From an uncultured Ruminococcus sp. (GTDB lineage Bacteria > Bacillota > Clostridia > Oscillospirales > Ruminococcaceae): a DNA stretch of 64,000 nucleotides. The notes under the pieces are model-generated. The model was not told the origin of the DNA. It ran no database searches and was given only the letters and a program-made list of their open reading frames with translations. This document shows positions 25,649 through 34,022 of this stretch, piece by piece. The DNA lies in NCBI GenBank assembly GCA_910584195.1, contig CAJTYV010000014.1, forward strand, positions 1-64,000. The letters are read 5' to 3'. Position 1 is the first letter of the stretch, and each line of letters opens with the position of its first letter. Position numbers and translations under genes: made by a program.

Positions 25649-27181
25649 TTATTTTACAAGTCTGCCCCGTTCGGTCTGTCTGCGGATAATTTTCTTTGAG
25701 GTTGTTTTTTCAAATTCCTTGTTTCTGACGCGCACACGATGAACTTTTTTTGCTGAAGTCAAGCTTTGGTTAATTTCAAGTATGGTATTTTTTAACAAAA
25801 CGTCTATTTCTTCGTCAGTCATATCCTTGCAGCAATCAGAATTCGGGAATATTTCCACAGTTATAACTCCGTCCTCGTTATACGCAAGTATTTCAGATAT
25901 AAAATCAAATCCGGCAAATTTATTTTCAATTTCTTCAGGCGATACATTCTCGCCGTTTGAAAGTATAATAAGATTCTTTTTTCTTCCTGTAATAAAAAGC
26001 TTATTTCCATCGACATACCCTAGGTCGCCTGTTCTGAGCCAGCCGTCCGGAGTAAGAGCCTTTGCTGTTTCGACATCGTCCTTATAGTATCCTGCCATTA
26101 CAGACGGACTTTTTACAGTGATCTCACCGTCTACGATTTTAACCTGACAGCCGTTTACAATCACTCCAACATCTCCGCAGCAGTCAGTACTAAAGCGATC
26201 TGCTGTTGTGATACGGGGCGAACATTCTGTCATACCATAACCTTGTCCCATTTGATACCCCATTTCCTGGTACGCCCGCTGAACCTCAGGTCTTAAATAT
26301 GCACCGCCGCTGTAAATAGTCGTAAGCCGGTCTCCGAATACATTTTTTGCAATCTCCTCTATTGGAATTTCAGGATGCGCTTTAGAAAGCGATTTTATCT
26401 GTTTATAAATTGTTTCGGCAATCATAGGGACTATCAGAATGATCGTCGGACGGAATAATTTCAGATTTTGTCCTATTCTCATCATTGAATCATTAATGCA
26501 AAGCTGATTTCCATATCTAAGAGAACACAGTATATCGCAGGTAAAACAGTATATATGATGTATTGGGAGTATTGACAATATTACATCGTCGACTGTACTC
26601 TCATCGTCCTGACACATTGCATTGTCTGTTAAGTTTCTGTGAAGAAGCATTACGCCCTTGCTTTTTCCTGTAGTGCCTGATGTATATGAAATTGATGCAA
26701 GCGCATCGGGAGATACCTCCGGAAGCTTTACGGGCTCATTTTCAGCAAGTATCTTAGGCAGATCTTCGGAAAATGATATAAATTCCATGACGTTCGGACA
26801 CTTTTCGCGAATTTCCGATATAATTCCCTCATATCTTTCATCATACATGAATATGACGGTATCTGATCTGTTAAGAAGCTCGCATATATCGGCGCTTGGA
26901 AGCTGAGCGTCAAGCGGTACGCAGGCATTGCCTCCGCATACTGTACCAAAATAGCTCACAATCCATTTATAACCAGAAGCGCCTATTACCGCCGTATGGA
27001 TCACGTCTTTGTATTTGGAACTTATATAGCCTGCCAGACGGCAGGAATCCTCGTACAACTGTCTGAATGATCTCTCTGAAATATCTTTGCCGTCTTTTTC
27101 TCTTATAAACGTTCTGTCACCGTATTCTTCCGCGGATTCTCTTAACAGATCCTGCAAAGTTTTTATTTTTTGCTTATCCAT
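25649..27181 (-). CDS. AMP-forming acyl/amino acid ligase (ANL superfamily)
   Basis: Activates a carboxylic acid as an acyl adenylate and probably loads the neighbouring carrier protein. The 510-residue protein has the ANL motifs SYTSGTTGKSKGVM, YGMTECSPRI, WLRTGDLGYVDGNKLFITGR and the C-terminal catalytic Lys in EKTTSKKIIRR. The length fits a stand-alone adenylation or acyl-ACP ligase. The substrate, fatty or amino acid, cannot be deduced. The ATG at 27181 has AAGGAG upstream and lies 2 bp from the ACP stop. Confidence 0.9.
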   Translation of the reverse strand: MDKQKIKTLQDLLRESAEEYGDRTFIREKDGKDISERSFRQLYEDSCRLAGYISSKYKDVIHTAVIGASGYKWIVSYFGTVCGGNACVPLDAQLPSADICELLNRSDTVIFMYDERYEGIISEIREKCPNVMEFISFSEDLPKILAENEPVKLPEVSPDALASISYTSGTTGKSKGVMLLHRNLTDNAMCQDDESTVDDVILSILPIHHIYCFTCDILCSLRYGNQLCINDSMMRIGQNLKLFRPTIILIVPMIAETIYKQIKSLSKAHPEIPIEEIAKNVFGDRLTTIYSGGAYLRPEVQRAYQEMGYQMGQGYGMTECSPRITTADRFSTDCCGDVGVIVNGCQVKIVDGEITVKSPSVMAGYYKDDVETAKALTPDGWLRTGDLGYVDGNKLFITGRKKNLIILSNGENVSPEEIENKFAGFDFISEILAYNEDGVITVEIFPNSDCCKDMTDEEIDVLLKNTILEINQSLTSAKKVHRVRVRNKEFEKTTSKKIIRRQTERGRLVK

Positions 27182-27183
27182 AA

Positions 27184-27420
27184 TTATTCTCCTTTTCCTG
27201 CGAGAATTTCGAGGTAATCGACCGCGTCTCCAACGGTGTGAAGATTTACGACCTCATTTTCGTCCACAGTAACGCCCAGTTCGGTTTCAATGTCTCCAAG
27301 AAAACTCATGAAATCATATGAGTTAAAACCAAGATCGTCAATAAAACGGGATTCACCGGTAATTTCGTCTGCGTTTACCTCAACATAGTTGCTTATAAGA
27401 GCCTTTAACTGTTCAAACAT
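27184..27420 (-). CDS. Acyl/peptidyl carrier protein
   Basis: A 78-residue carrier protein. The phosphopantetheine attachment Ser lies in DDLGFNSYDFMSFLGDIE, the acidic helix-2 style of type II ACPs. The start at 27420 has AGGAGG at ideal spacing; an upstream extension to 27462 has none. It sits between the ligase and a condensation-like gene, pointing to a dedicated carrier for that small pathway rather than the fatty-acid synthase ACP. The 191-bp structured repeat separates it from the upstream gene. Confidence 0.92.
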   Translation of the reverse strand: MFEQLKALISNYVEVNADEITGESRFIDDLGFNSYDFMSFLGDIETELGVTVDENEVVNLHTVGDAVDYLEILAGKGE

Positions 27421-27456
27421 AATAAAATCCTCCTGTTTATTAATAATATTCTTGAT

Positions 27457-27647
27457 ATTCAAAGCTCTGCTTTCAACAAGCAGACGGCTTACGATAGTAA
27501 GCCGGATTCAGTCGGAGATTGTATCTCCGACTGAATCTAAAGATGTTCGCCGCCTAAGAGGGTGCGGGTATCCGGTGGACACCTCTGCGAAGCAGAAGCA
27601 CCGACCGAGACGACAGTCGAGACTCGAGGAACATCGTCTGCGGTTAT
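27457..27647 (+). repeat. Structured 191-bp dispersed repeat, copy 1
   Basis: Nearly identical to the reverse complement of 46557-46748, with only a handful of differences. It folds into nested helices. GCAGAC (27480-27485) with GTCTGC (27636-27641) closes the element. GGCTTAC/GTAAGCC and a perfect 15-bp stem GATTCAGTCGGAGAT (27505-27519) with 27523-27537 follow. Next come GATGTTC/GAACATC, GGTGC/GCACC enclosing two small hairpins, and CGAG/CTCG. The left end supplies nothing coding; the right end provides the stop codon of the condensation-like gene. Confidence 0.85.
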
Positions 27648-29053
27648 ATTATTTCAAGTATATCGCCGACCGATCTGTTTTTGTCTTCTATTCCTCTGAA
27701 AAGCACACGGCAAAGGTAGTAATAAAAATACTCCATTTCGCTTTCGGTCACGGCGTCCGCTCTGTATTCAAAATTGAAATTAAGCCCGTTATCTTCGGGG
27801 CGGTGCATTACAGTCAAATAAAGAGGCTGCGAAGCGACTCCGTTCGAATACCAGCAGCTTTTGTACGGAATGTCAGGCATTTCAGGCGTATTTTTATTTA
27901 TGGTAAGAGGCTGATACGTAAGAGTTATACTTTCATAACTTGTTCCCGGGTCATACTTCCAGTACCGACCTCTTTTCATGGTGTATTCAATCGGATCGTA
28001 ATTGGCATGACGGAAAATTTTATTTTGCTCTGCCTGAATAATTCTTATGCCTTCCAAAAATGTAAGAGTCGGTTCAATAATAGTCCTCAACGGGAAAAAA
28101 TGCACTCTTGTTCCGCCTGAATATTTTTCGGAAAGAGTACCGCGTCTTGCAACACAAGTTTTTACGGATACGTCTTTTTCGTTATCGTTGAATTTCGAAA
28201 GAACCGTCCTCATTCCCATGAGAAGGAGACTTGCCATTGAAACATTGTTCATTTCGCAGAATTCCATAAGACGCATCGAAGCTTCCTTTTCAAGACGATA
28301 TACCGAAATAGCGGCTGTAGGATCTTTAGATACGACCATTGCCCATCTTTGATTCGGGTTATTGTTTTCACGTCTTTGCGTAATAAGTCTGCCCTGCCCC
28401 GAAAAATCAGTATACATAGGTTCGCTTCTTTCAATATTGTTCATCCAGTATTCTTCGTCTTTCTTTTGTGCAGGAGAACCGGCTTCGTATGCAAGATCTT
28501 TTTCAAGCTGAGGAATAAACGGTCTTACGGGACTTTGTTTTATATCGGCGCCGTATTTCATTATGCTGTACGTTTCCAGCACTGCACGGTCAAACCCGAC
28601 TATTGCGCTTGAATCCATTGTCATATGGTCAACCTTTAAATAAATTCCGTTATATCCTTCGGGCATTTTTATCATAACAACTTTATTCATAGGAGAATTA
28701 AATCTTTCGAACGGAACAGAAGTCCAACGTTTCATCTCTTCATTGGCGTCCGCCTCGTTCCAGTGAGAAAAATCAAAAAACTCTATATCACGCTCTTCGG
28801 AAGGAACTATATACTGATATACTTTTCCGTCTTCGTCCTGTACGAATCTTAGACGCATGGAATCAAATTTTTCGTACGTTTTATATATTGCTTTTTTAAG
28901 CAGTTCAAAATCAACGTCTTGTTTTACATAAAGACCTGTTCCGATACAAAGAACCTGTACGGGAGAATATCTTATCGTATAATAATGAAGCTTCTGAGCT
29001 GCGCATAGCGGATAACATTTCATCACTGCTCCGTTGATATTTATTTCTTTCAT
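27644..29053 (-). CDS. Condensation-domain-like protein (NRPS/acyltransferase type)
   Basis: A stand-alone protein of about 469 residues resembling NRPS condensation domains and related acyltransferases. The HHxxxD active-site motif appears as KVDHMTMDSSA: the second His and the Asp are kept, but the first His is replaced by Asp. Downstream segments such as ARRGTLSEKYSGG match the family core. It probably joins an ACP-bound acyl group to an acceptor. The ATG at 29053 follows GGAGG; the ATG at 29065 has no site. It lies 17 bp after the hydrolase gene and ends inside the repeat. Confidence 0.78.
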   Translation of the reverse strand: MKEININGAVMKCYPLCAAQKLHYYTIRYSPVQVLCIGTGLYVKQDVDFELLKKAIYKTYEKFDSMRLRFVQDEDGKVYQYIVPSEERDIEFFDFSHWNEADANEEMKRWTSVPFERFNSPMNKVVMIKMPEGYNGIYLKVDHMTMDSSAIVGFDRAVLETYSIMKYGADIKQSPVRPFIPQLEKDLAYEAGSPAQKKDEEYWMNNIERSEPMYTDFSGQGRLITQRRENNNPNQRWAMVVSKDPTAAISVYRLEKEASMRLMEFCEMNNVSMASLLLMGMRTVLSKFNDNEKDVSVKTCVARRGTLSEKYSGGTRVHFFPLRTIIEPTLTFLEGIRIIQAEQNKIFRHANYDPIEYTMKRGRYWKYDPGTSYESITLTYQPLTINKNTPEMPDIPYKSCWYSNGVASQPLYLTVMHRPEDNGLNFNFEYRADAVTESEMEYFYYYLCRVLFRGIEDKNRSVGDILEII

Positions 29054-29070
29054 ATTTTCCTCCATAATTA

Positions 29071-30024
29071 TTACAGGTATTTTTCAAGAAATCTTCTTAT
29101 TCTTTCTTCACATTCAGCCGGATCTTCATAATATGCTGCTCCATGTCCGGCATTATCAACAAGATATATTTCCTTTGGAGAGTTGCATGCACGGTAATTC
29201 TTTTCGCTCATCCATGTCGGCACAAAATTATCCTTTTTACCGTGAATGAACATTATCGGAAGGTCGGTAGCTTTCACAGCATCAAGCGTTGAGAAATCTT
29301 TAAAGCCATATCCCGCTTTTTTCCTGCACATTTTATCGTTTATATTCATTATCGGAAAAGGCTTGAGATGGTAATCCCTTTTGAGAATATGAGAAAAAAC
29401 ATCATATGGAGAGGTAAACGCACAGTCGGCTATTACAGCTTTTACGGAATCTGACAAATCGGAAAATCCAGATGTCATGAGAACCGTTGTACCGCCCATT
29501 GAAACGCCGTAAAGTACAATTTCTTTAGTGTTATTGAAACGATCGTCAATATATTCGATCCATTTACGGCAGTCATATCTGTCAAGTATTCCGAACCCTA
29601 TATATCGTCCCTCACTTTTACCATGAGCGCGGTGGTCTACTATAAGACAATCATACCCTATCTTATGGAAAAAAACGGCTATCGATGCACAATTCGTTAT
29701 ACCCGTTCCGGTATAACCATGACAGCATATTACAAGCTTATCGCTTCTGATTTCAGACGGGAAGTAATCGGCATGAAGCATTATACCATCGCTCGCCCTG
29801 ATCGTTATGTGTTCGAGCTGTTGAGATTGAAGCCATTCTCGATTGGGGATCATAAATTTTTTATATTCATCCCACTTATGCATATCAGCCATTTCACTGA
29901 GATCCACTTTCAGCTTATCCTGTCTTGGGATCGTGGAATCAAAAAGCTTTTTTGCTCCCGCAGCGCATGCCAATGCTCCTATAGCTCCCACACTAATCAC
30001 AGCCATACTTAAAGCCTTTACCAT
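29071..30024 (-). CDS. Membrane-anchored alpha/beta hydrolase
   Basis: A serine hydrolase of about 318 residues. An N-terminal hydrophobic helix (MVKALSMAVISVGAIGALAC) anchors it. The oxyanion-side motif CCHGYTGTG, the nucleophile elbow YGVSMGG, a late acidic residue near GKKDNFVP and His in NAGHGAAYY make the triad. It may release or modify the product of the ligase/ACP/condensation genes that follow. The start at 30024 has AAAGG upstream; an earlier ATG at 30063 lies in an operator copy. It is the first gene of the operon. Confidence 0.87.
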   Translation of the reverse strand: MVKALSMAVISVGAIGALACAAGAKKLFDSTIPRQDKLKVDLSEMADMHKWDEYKKFMIPNREWLQSQQLEHITIRASDGIMLHADYFPSEIRSDKLVICCHGYTGTGITNCASIAVFFHKIGYDCLIVDHRAHGKSEGRYIGFGILDRYDCRKWIEYIDDRFNNTKEIVLYGVSMGGTTVLMTSGFSDLSDSVKAVIADCAFTSPYDVFSHILKRDYHLKPFPIMNINDKMCRKKAGYGFKDFSTLDAVKATDLPIMFIHGKKDNFVPTWMSEKNYRACNSPKEIYLVDNAGHGAAYYEDPAECEERIRRFLEKYL

Positions 30025-30048
30025 GTTATCAAACCTTTCAATATAATT

Positions 30049-30062
30049 TCGACCGCAAGTCA
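30049..30062. promoter_or_regulatory. TetR-type operator copy 1
   Basis: TCGACCGCAAGTCA, one of three close matches to TCGACCGNNAGTCA, between the promoter and the hydrolase start. Confidence 0.6.
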
Positions 30063-30090
30063 TATAAGGTAATAAGTTTTTTAAATTATT

Positions 30091-30104
30091 ATGACCGATA
30101 ATCT
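30091..30104. promoter_or_regulatory. Degenerate operator copy
   Basis: ATGACCGATAATCT matches the same motif more weakly. Confidence 0.35.
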
Positions 30105-30153
30105 AAAATATATTATGTTATTTAGTCGTTTTTAAGAATTAATTTTATATTAT

Positions 30154-30167
30154 TCGACCGCCAGTCA
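30154..30167. promoter_or_regulatory. TetR-type operator copy 2
   Basis: TCGACCGCCAGTCA, the dyad-like GAC-n5-GTC core, between copies 1 and 3. Confidence 0.65.
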
Positions 30168-30182
30168 GCATTTGCTTAATTC

Positions 30183-30211
30183 AGTATATCATTTATTCGA
30201 CCGATAGTCAA
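30183..30211 (-). promoter_or_regulatory. Promoter of the hydrolase-condensation-ACP-ligase operon with operator copy 3
   Basis: Minus-strand TTGACT (30206-30211), 17-bp spacer, TATACT (30183-30188). Operator copy 3, TCGACCGATAGTCA at 30197-30210, covers the -35 box and the spacer, so repressor binding would block RNA polymerase. Confidence 0.75.
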
Positions 30212-30234
30212 TACGCTTTTTTTACAAACTTCTA

Positions 30235-30330
30235 TTGAATTATCATTACGTTTATGTTATAATAATACAAGCAAAAAACTGCAATACAAACGTTAAGGAG
30301 CGTTTAAAACGAAATATATATTTGATTTTT
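30235..30330 (+). other. Promoter and ribosome binding site leading into a destroyed gene
   Basis: TTGAAT (30235-30240), 17-bp spacer and TATAAT (30258-30263) form a good plus-strand promoter. AAGGAG follows at 30296-30301 and then, with ACG where ATG is expected, codons for KYIFDF and a stop at about 30331. This looks like the remnant of a gene start (HAD-type proteins often begin MKYIFDFDG), but that is a guess. A short untranslated RNA is the alternative. I see no gene in 30331-30423. Confidence 0.35.
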
Positions 30331-30423
30331 AAGAACCCGTGTTCATAAGAAATTCCCGTCAAAGCCGCCAAATAACTTTGAGAATTAACTGAAAAATATA
30401 GTTCAAAATTTATTTTCGCAGCT

Positions 30424-30549
30424 ATTGCAATTTTTTAGCTAATATGATATAAGCAGCGTGTCGCTGCACCCATGTTCACACTGGAAAAAATAAAATTCCG
30501 AATTTCTCTCTGCGTATATTGATTTTTAGGGAATTATATGATATAATAA
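30424..30549 (+). repeat. Promoter-bearing dispersed repeat, copy 1 (mtnN promoter)
   Basis: Similar to the reverse complement of 34734-34853: about 62 bp at the promoter end differ at only four places, and the first 45 bp also match well. It carries TTGATT (30519-30524), a 17-bp spacer and TATAAT (30542-30547), driving the nucleosidase gene 31 bp downstream. The conserved upstream part includes GCAGCGTGTCGCTGC, a small dyad. Confidence 0.85.
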
Positions 30550-30577
30550 AAATAGTATAAAAAAGGAGAACATATTT

Positions 30578-31255
30578 ATGAAAACTATTGCCATTATTGG
30601 AGCAATGCCTTCCGAACTTGCAGATATTCGCACCACTCTTGGAGAAGCTGACGTAAAACATTTTTCAGGCTTTGACTTTTATATAAATTATTATAACGGA
30701 AACAAAATTATTAACGCCTGCTGCGGTATTGCAAAAGTTAATGCAGCTCTATGCACTCAGGTAATGATAGATAATTTCACTCCCGACTGTGTTATCAATA
30801 CAGGAGTTGCCGGAGGAATGAATACTTCTGTAAAAGTATGCGATATTGTAATTTCTACGGAAGTTCTTCCCCACGATCTCGACCAGCATTTTCTTGTTGA
30901 TTATCCGCCATACTGCGGTATTTTCCAGTCCGATAACACTCTTATGGAAACAGCAGAAAAAGTATGCGGAGAATTTAATGTAAAATGTTTCAGAGGACGT
31001 ATCGTATCAGGAGAAGCGTTTATTTCAGACAGCAGATTAAAAACCTCTATTCAAGAAAAATTTAATCCATATGCCGTTGATATGGAAAGCGCCGCTGTAG
31101 GTCACGCATGTTATCTCAATAAAACGCCTTATATAAGCGTTCGCTGCATATCTGACAACGCAGACGACGATGGAGCAATGTCATTTGACGAATTCGAAAA
31201 AATCGCAGCTAAGCGCGTTTCGGATATAGTCCTCAGAATGACCGAGCTTATATGA
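30578..31255 (+). CDS. mtnN: 5'-methylthioadenosine/S-adenosylhomocysteine nucleosidase
   Basis: Hydrolyses methylthioadenosine and S-adenosylhomocysteine to adenine and the thioribosyl product, recycling by-products of SAM use. The 225-residue protein begins IAIIGAMPSELADI, with the catalytic Glu in the AMxxE position. It has NTGVAGGMN, the ribose-binding VDMESAAVGHACY and the catalytic Asp in SDNADDDG. AAAGGAG precedes the start. It is transcribed from the promoter inside the dispersed repeat, and a dockerin gene follows 55 bp later on the same strand. Confidence 0.94.
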   Translation: MKTIAIIGAMPSELADIRTTLGEADVKHFSGFDFYINYYNGNKIINACCGIAKVNAALCTQVMIDNFTPDCVINTGVAGGMNTSVKVCDIVISTEVLPHDLDQHFLVDYPPYCGIFQSDNTLMETAEKVCGEFNVKCFRGRIVSGEAFISDSRLKTSIQEKFNPYAVDMESAAVGHACYLNKTPYISVRCISDNADDDGAMSFDEFEKIAAKRVSDIVLRMTELI

Positions 31256-31310
31256 GTAAAATAAGGTTCATTATACGTCTAAAATCGTTTACAACAAAGG
31301 AGAAGCTCTT

Positions 31311-32225
31311 ATGAAAAAAATTTTATCATCAGCTATAGTTGTTATTCTAACAGCTGCCTCAACTATGCCGTTCTTTTCCAATGCAGAAGACAACATACCG
31401 TTGTTTTACATTAGAGCTGAAACAAGCGAAAATTACAGCATTGCAGACGATGGCGCAATCGTTATAAGCCGCGAAACTGCCGCTAAAGGAATAACGCTGA
31501 AAGCAGGCGTCTATATTCAGGATGAAACGGATCTTGTTTGGAACGCGGCGCCAAAGTGGAAATGTGCAAACAGCGCTATTTCGCTTGAAAAAGCATATAA
31601 TCCAATTCCTGAAGACGATTCGCCTCTGTTGCCATATGCCTATGCCGAAACGGATTCAAAAGGAAATATTATAAGAGGAGTCAACACGTCCGATCTTTAT
31701 ATAAACAGAAAATACAACGTCATAAGCTATACTTGCCGTCATGCGACTACAAACGGAACAGCTTTCAAAAAATACGGCGCTGCATCTGATGAATATCCGC
31801 TTATTACATTCGATATGGCCGTCGACAAAAATGTTCCATACGGCGAATATGATGTTTATTTTCTGACAGAACCGGAAGATTACGAAGAACAGCAGGTCAG
31901 TTCGGTTGCCTTAAAAATAAACGGCAGTACTATCTACACACCCAGAACAGAGGGAATTAAAATTCGTATAGAAGGCTCAAATTTAGGCGATATTAACAAT
32001 GACGGTCTTATCGATTCCTCAGACGCCTCCGAAGCTCTTATCGAATACGCAAGAATAATGACAAAACTTGACAGCGGATTGAATGAACTTCAGACAGAAG
32101 CGGCAGACGTAAATTTTGACGGAGCAGTTGATTCGTCAGATGCAGCCGATATACTTAAATATTATGCCTACACACGTACTACTTCCGAAGAAATCAAAAG
32201 CTTACGGGAATATTTCGGCAGATAA
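31311..32225 (+). CDS. Secreted dockerin-containing protein
   Basis: A protein of 304 residues with a signal peptide (MKKILSSAIVVILTAASTMP) and a beta-rich central domain of about 200 residues without a recognised catalytic motif. The C-terminal type-I dockerin has loops DINNDGLIDSSD and DVNFDGAVDSSD. The paired DSSDA repeats are highly symmetrical, as in canonical dockerins. AAAGGAG precedes the start. It could be a cellulosome-borne binding or structural protein. It may be co-transcribed with mtnN, although the two functions are unrelated. Confidence 0.85.
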   Translation: MKKILSSAIVVILTAASTMPFFSNAEDNIPLFYIRAETSENYSIADDGAIVISRETAAKGITLKAGVYIQDETDLVWNAAPKWKCANSAISLEKAYNPIPEDDSPLLPYAYAETDSKGNIIRGVNTSDLYINRKYNVISYTCRHATTNGTAFKKYGAASDEYPLITFDMAVDKNVPYGEYDVYFLTEPEDYEEQQVSSVALKINGSTIYTPRTEGIKIRIEGSNLGDINNDGLIDSSDASEALIEYARIMTKLDSGLNELQTEAADVNFDGAVDSSDAADILKYYAYTRTTSEEIKSLREYFGR

Positions 32226-32257
32226 TAAAGCATATCCCGTCAATCAAATATAAATAC

Positions 32258-32324
32258 AAAAAAATCAAGCGATTTTACGTATGTCAAGAAAACAGCGGCA
32301 AACGTAAATTTCGCTTGATTTTTT
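32258..32324. terminator. Terminator after the dockerin gene
   Basis: AAAAAATCAAGCGA and TTTACG pair with CGTAAA and TCGCTTGATTTTTT. The loop shares ACGTATGTCAAGAAA with the MITE-like element at 46.3 kb. Confidence 0.8.
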
Positions 32325-32411
32325 CAATATGTGTTTTTTCATTCCAATAAAACAAATGAGCCTCCGATTAAGGAAGCTCATCTGCCATGATATAGGGATT
32401 ATTGGGGATTT

Positions 32412-32442
32412 ATAATATAATGTTGGGGTAACATTATATTAT
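32412..32442. repeat. 13-bp perfect hairpin in an otherwise empty gap
   Basis: ATAATATAATGTT, loop GGGGT, AACATTATATTAT. It lies in the 333-bp gap 32226-32558 between two convergent genes, where apart from the terminators I see nothing else. Confidence 0.5.
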
Positions 32443-32446
32443 CATG

Positions 32447-32485
32447 AAAAAGAAAAAAGTATCACAGGGAGTTTCCTTTCCCTGT
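32447..32485 (-). terminator. Terminator of the two-component system
   Basis: On the minus strand ACAGGGA pairs with TCCCTGT (32464-32485) and is followed by a T-rich tract, 74 bp past the kinase stop. Confidence 0.65.
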
Positions 32486-32558
32486 ATATAATATTATACA
32501 CTATAAATATGAACATTGTGTGAAAAATAGGGTCTTATGACCACCAAATTTATTCGAA

Positions 32559-34022
32559 TTAAAGTCGTGTTTTTTGTGCATTTTTAACATCATCAGCGCT
32601 TATCCTAAACCAAAACACCGAACCCTTCCCGATCGTGCTGCGCACACCGTAATCATAATTATGCAGCTTTAAAACCGCTTTAACTATAGAAAGTCCCAGT
32701 CCCGTACCAACTATCTCGCGCTTATGATTCTCGGAACGATAATATTTATCAAAAATCAACTTTATTTTATCCTGTTCAATACCTTCTCCTGTATCCTCCA
32801 CTTCAATAATTATACCATTCTGACTGTTTATCTGCCGTACGTACACTTGCTTGTCCTCGCCGGTATAATTTATAGCATTATTTATCAGGTTATAAATTAC
32901 CTGTTCAATTTTCACCACATCACAATACACGATACGTTCTTCATCGGCTTTAAAATGAATATTGTAACCCATTTTTTCTGATATTCCTTTAAATCTGTCA
33001 ATAATTTCAGAAAGTTTTGAGCTTATTTCAAACTCCTCAGGAGCAAGCTTCTGCCTGCCGCTTTCAAGCTTGGATAAATCAAGAATATCGTTAACCATGA
33101 GAGATAGTCTGTCCGTCTCATTAATAATTATTTCAAGATGCTCATTTCGCTTCTTGGGATTGTCTCCGGAAAGATCGCGTATCATCTCGGCATATGCTTT
33201 TAACATAGTAAGCGGCGTCCGAAGGTCGTGCGAGACATTAGCAATAAGATCACGCTGCATGGTATCGACACGGGAAAGTTCCTTTTCGGCATATGTAAGA
33301 GCGTCCGCAAGCTGCTTAACTTCAAGATAACCTCTTCCGTCAAACTCGGTATTAAAATTCCCTTTTGCAAGACTTTCGGCAGCAATTGTAATTCTGTCAA
33401 TAGGCCTTGCTATTGTCCTTGAAAGGAAAAGTGAAATAATAAAAGCAAAAATAACAAGTATAAATGTAATCACCATAAGCTGCCGTTTGATTATAGTCAC
33501 GGTCGAACCGACCGGAACAAGAGTTGTATTTATAAACAAATAGCCGTCCGGAACTTCAGAGTCTCCCAAAGCGCAGCCAAAAAGTACCATTGAATAATTA
33601 TTATGCGGATTTTTGACTTTCCTCCATATGGGCTGATTACCGTTTTCCGATATTTCTTGCTGATATTCATAGGTTTTGTTCGTTCTTCCATGAATAATAC
33701 AATCTACGGAATGTTCTTTTGTATACATAGATCTGCCATAGCGATTAACAATTTCAATGCAAAGATCGTTTTTAGAAGCTATTTCATCCATCTTCAAACT
33801 GAAGTCAACCGGTTTATCGTTTTTATAAGAATAAATTATCTGGGCTGCCGATGCGTCAACATCCCGGATCTTCGATTGAGTATAGAACTTCTCAAGAAAA
33901 AGGATCTGAAAAAGCCACAAAAGCAAAAATACAATTATAGTGAAACCGATAAAATATATCCAAATACTGAATTTCAGCGGTATTCGTCCGTAAGCGGCTC
34001 GTATGCGTTTAATTAGCTTCAA
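32559..34022 (-). CDS. Sensor histidine kinase, HAMP type
   Basis: Membrane sensor that phosphorylates the adjacent response regulator. The 487-residue protein has two transmembrane helices (about 18-40 and 180-202) around an extracytoplasmic domain, then HAMP (SRTIARPIDRITIAAESLAK), HisKA with VSHDLRTPLTMLKAYAEMI (phospho-His) and a HATPase domain with NLINNAINYT, DTGEGIE and GTGLGLSIVK. The signal is unknown. It starts with TTG inside the end of the response regulator gene (14-bp overlap), so translation is coupled. Confidence 0.94.
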   Translation of the reverse strand: MKLIKRIRAAYGRIPLKFSIWIYFIGFTIIVFLLLWLFQILFLEKFYTQSKIRDVDASAAQIIYSYKNDKPVDFSLKMDEIASKNDLCIEIVNRYGRSMYTKEHSVDCIIHGRTNKTYEYQQEISENGNQPIWRKVKNPHNNYSMVLFGCALGDSEVPDGYLFINTTLVPVGSTVTIIKRQLMVITFILVIFAFIISLFLSRTIARPIDRITIAAESLAKGNFNTEFDGRGYLEVKQLADALTYAEKELSRVDTMQRDLIANVSHDLRTPLTMLKAYAEMIRDLSGDNPKKRNEHLEIIINETDRLSLMVNDILDLSKLESGRQKLAPEEFEISSKLSEIIDRFKGISEKMGYNIHFKADEERIVYCDVVKIEQVIYNLINNAINYTGEDKQVYVRQINSQNGIIIEVEDTGEGIEQDKIKLIFDKYYRSENHKREIVGTGLGLSIVKAVLKLHNYDYGVRSTIGKGSVFWFRISADDVKNAQKTRL

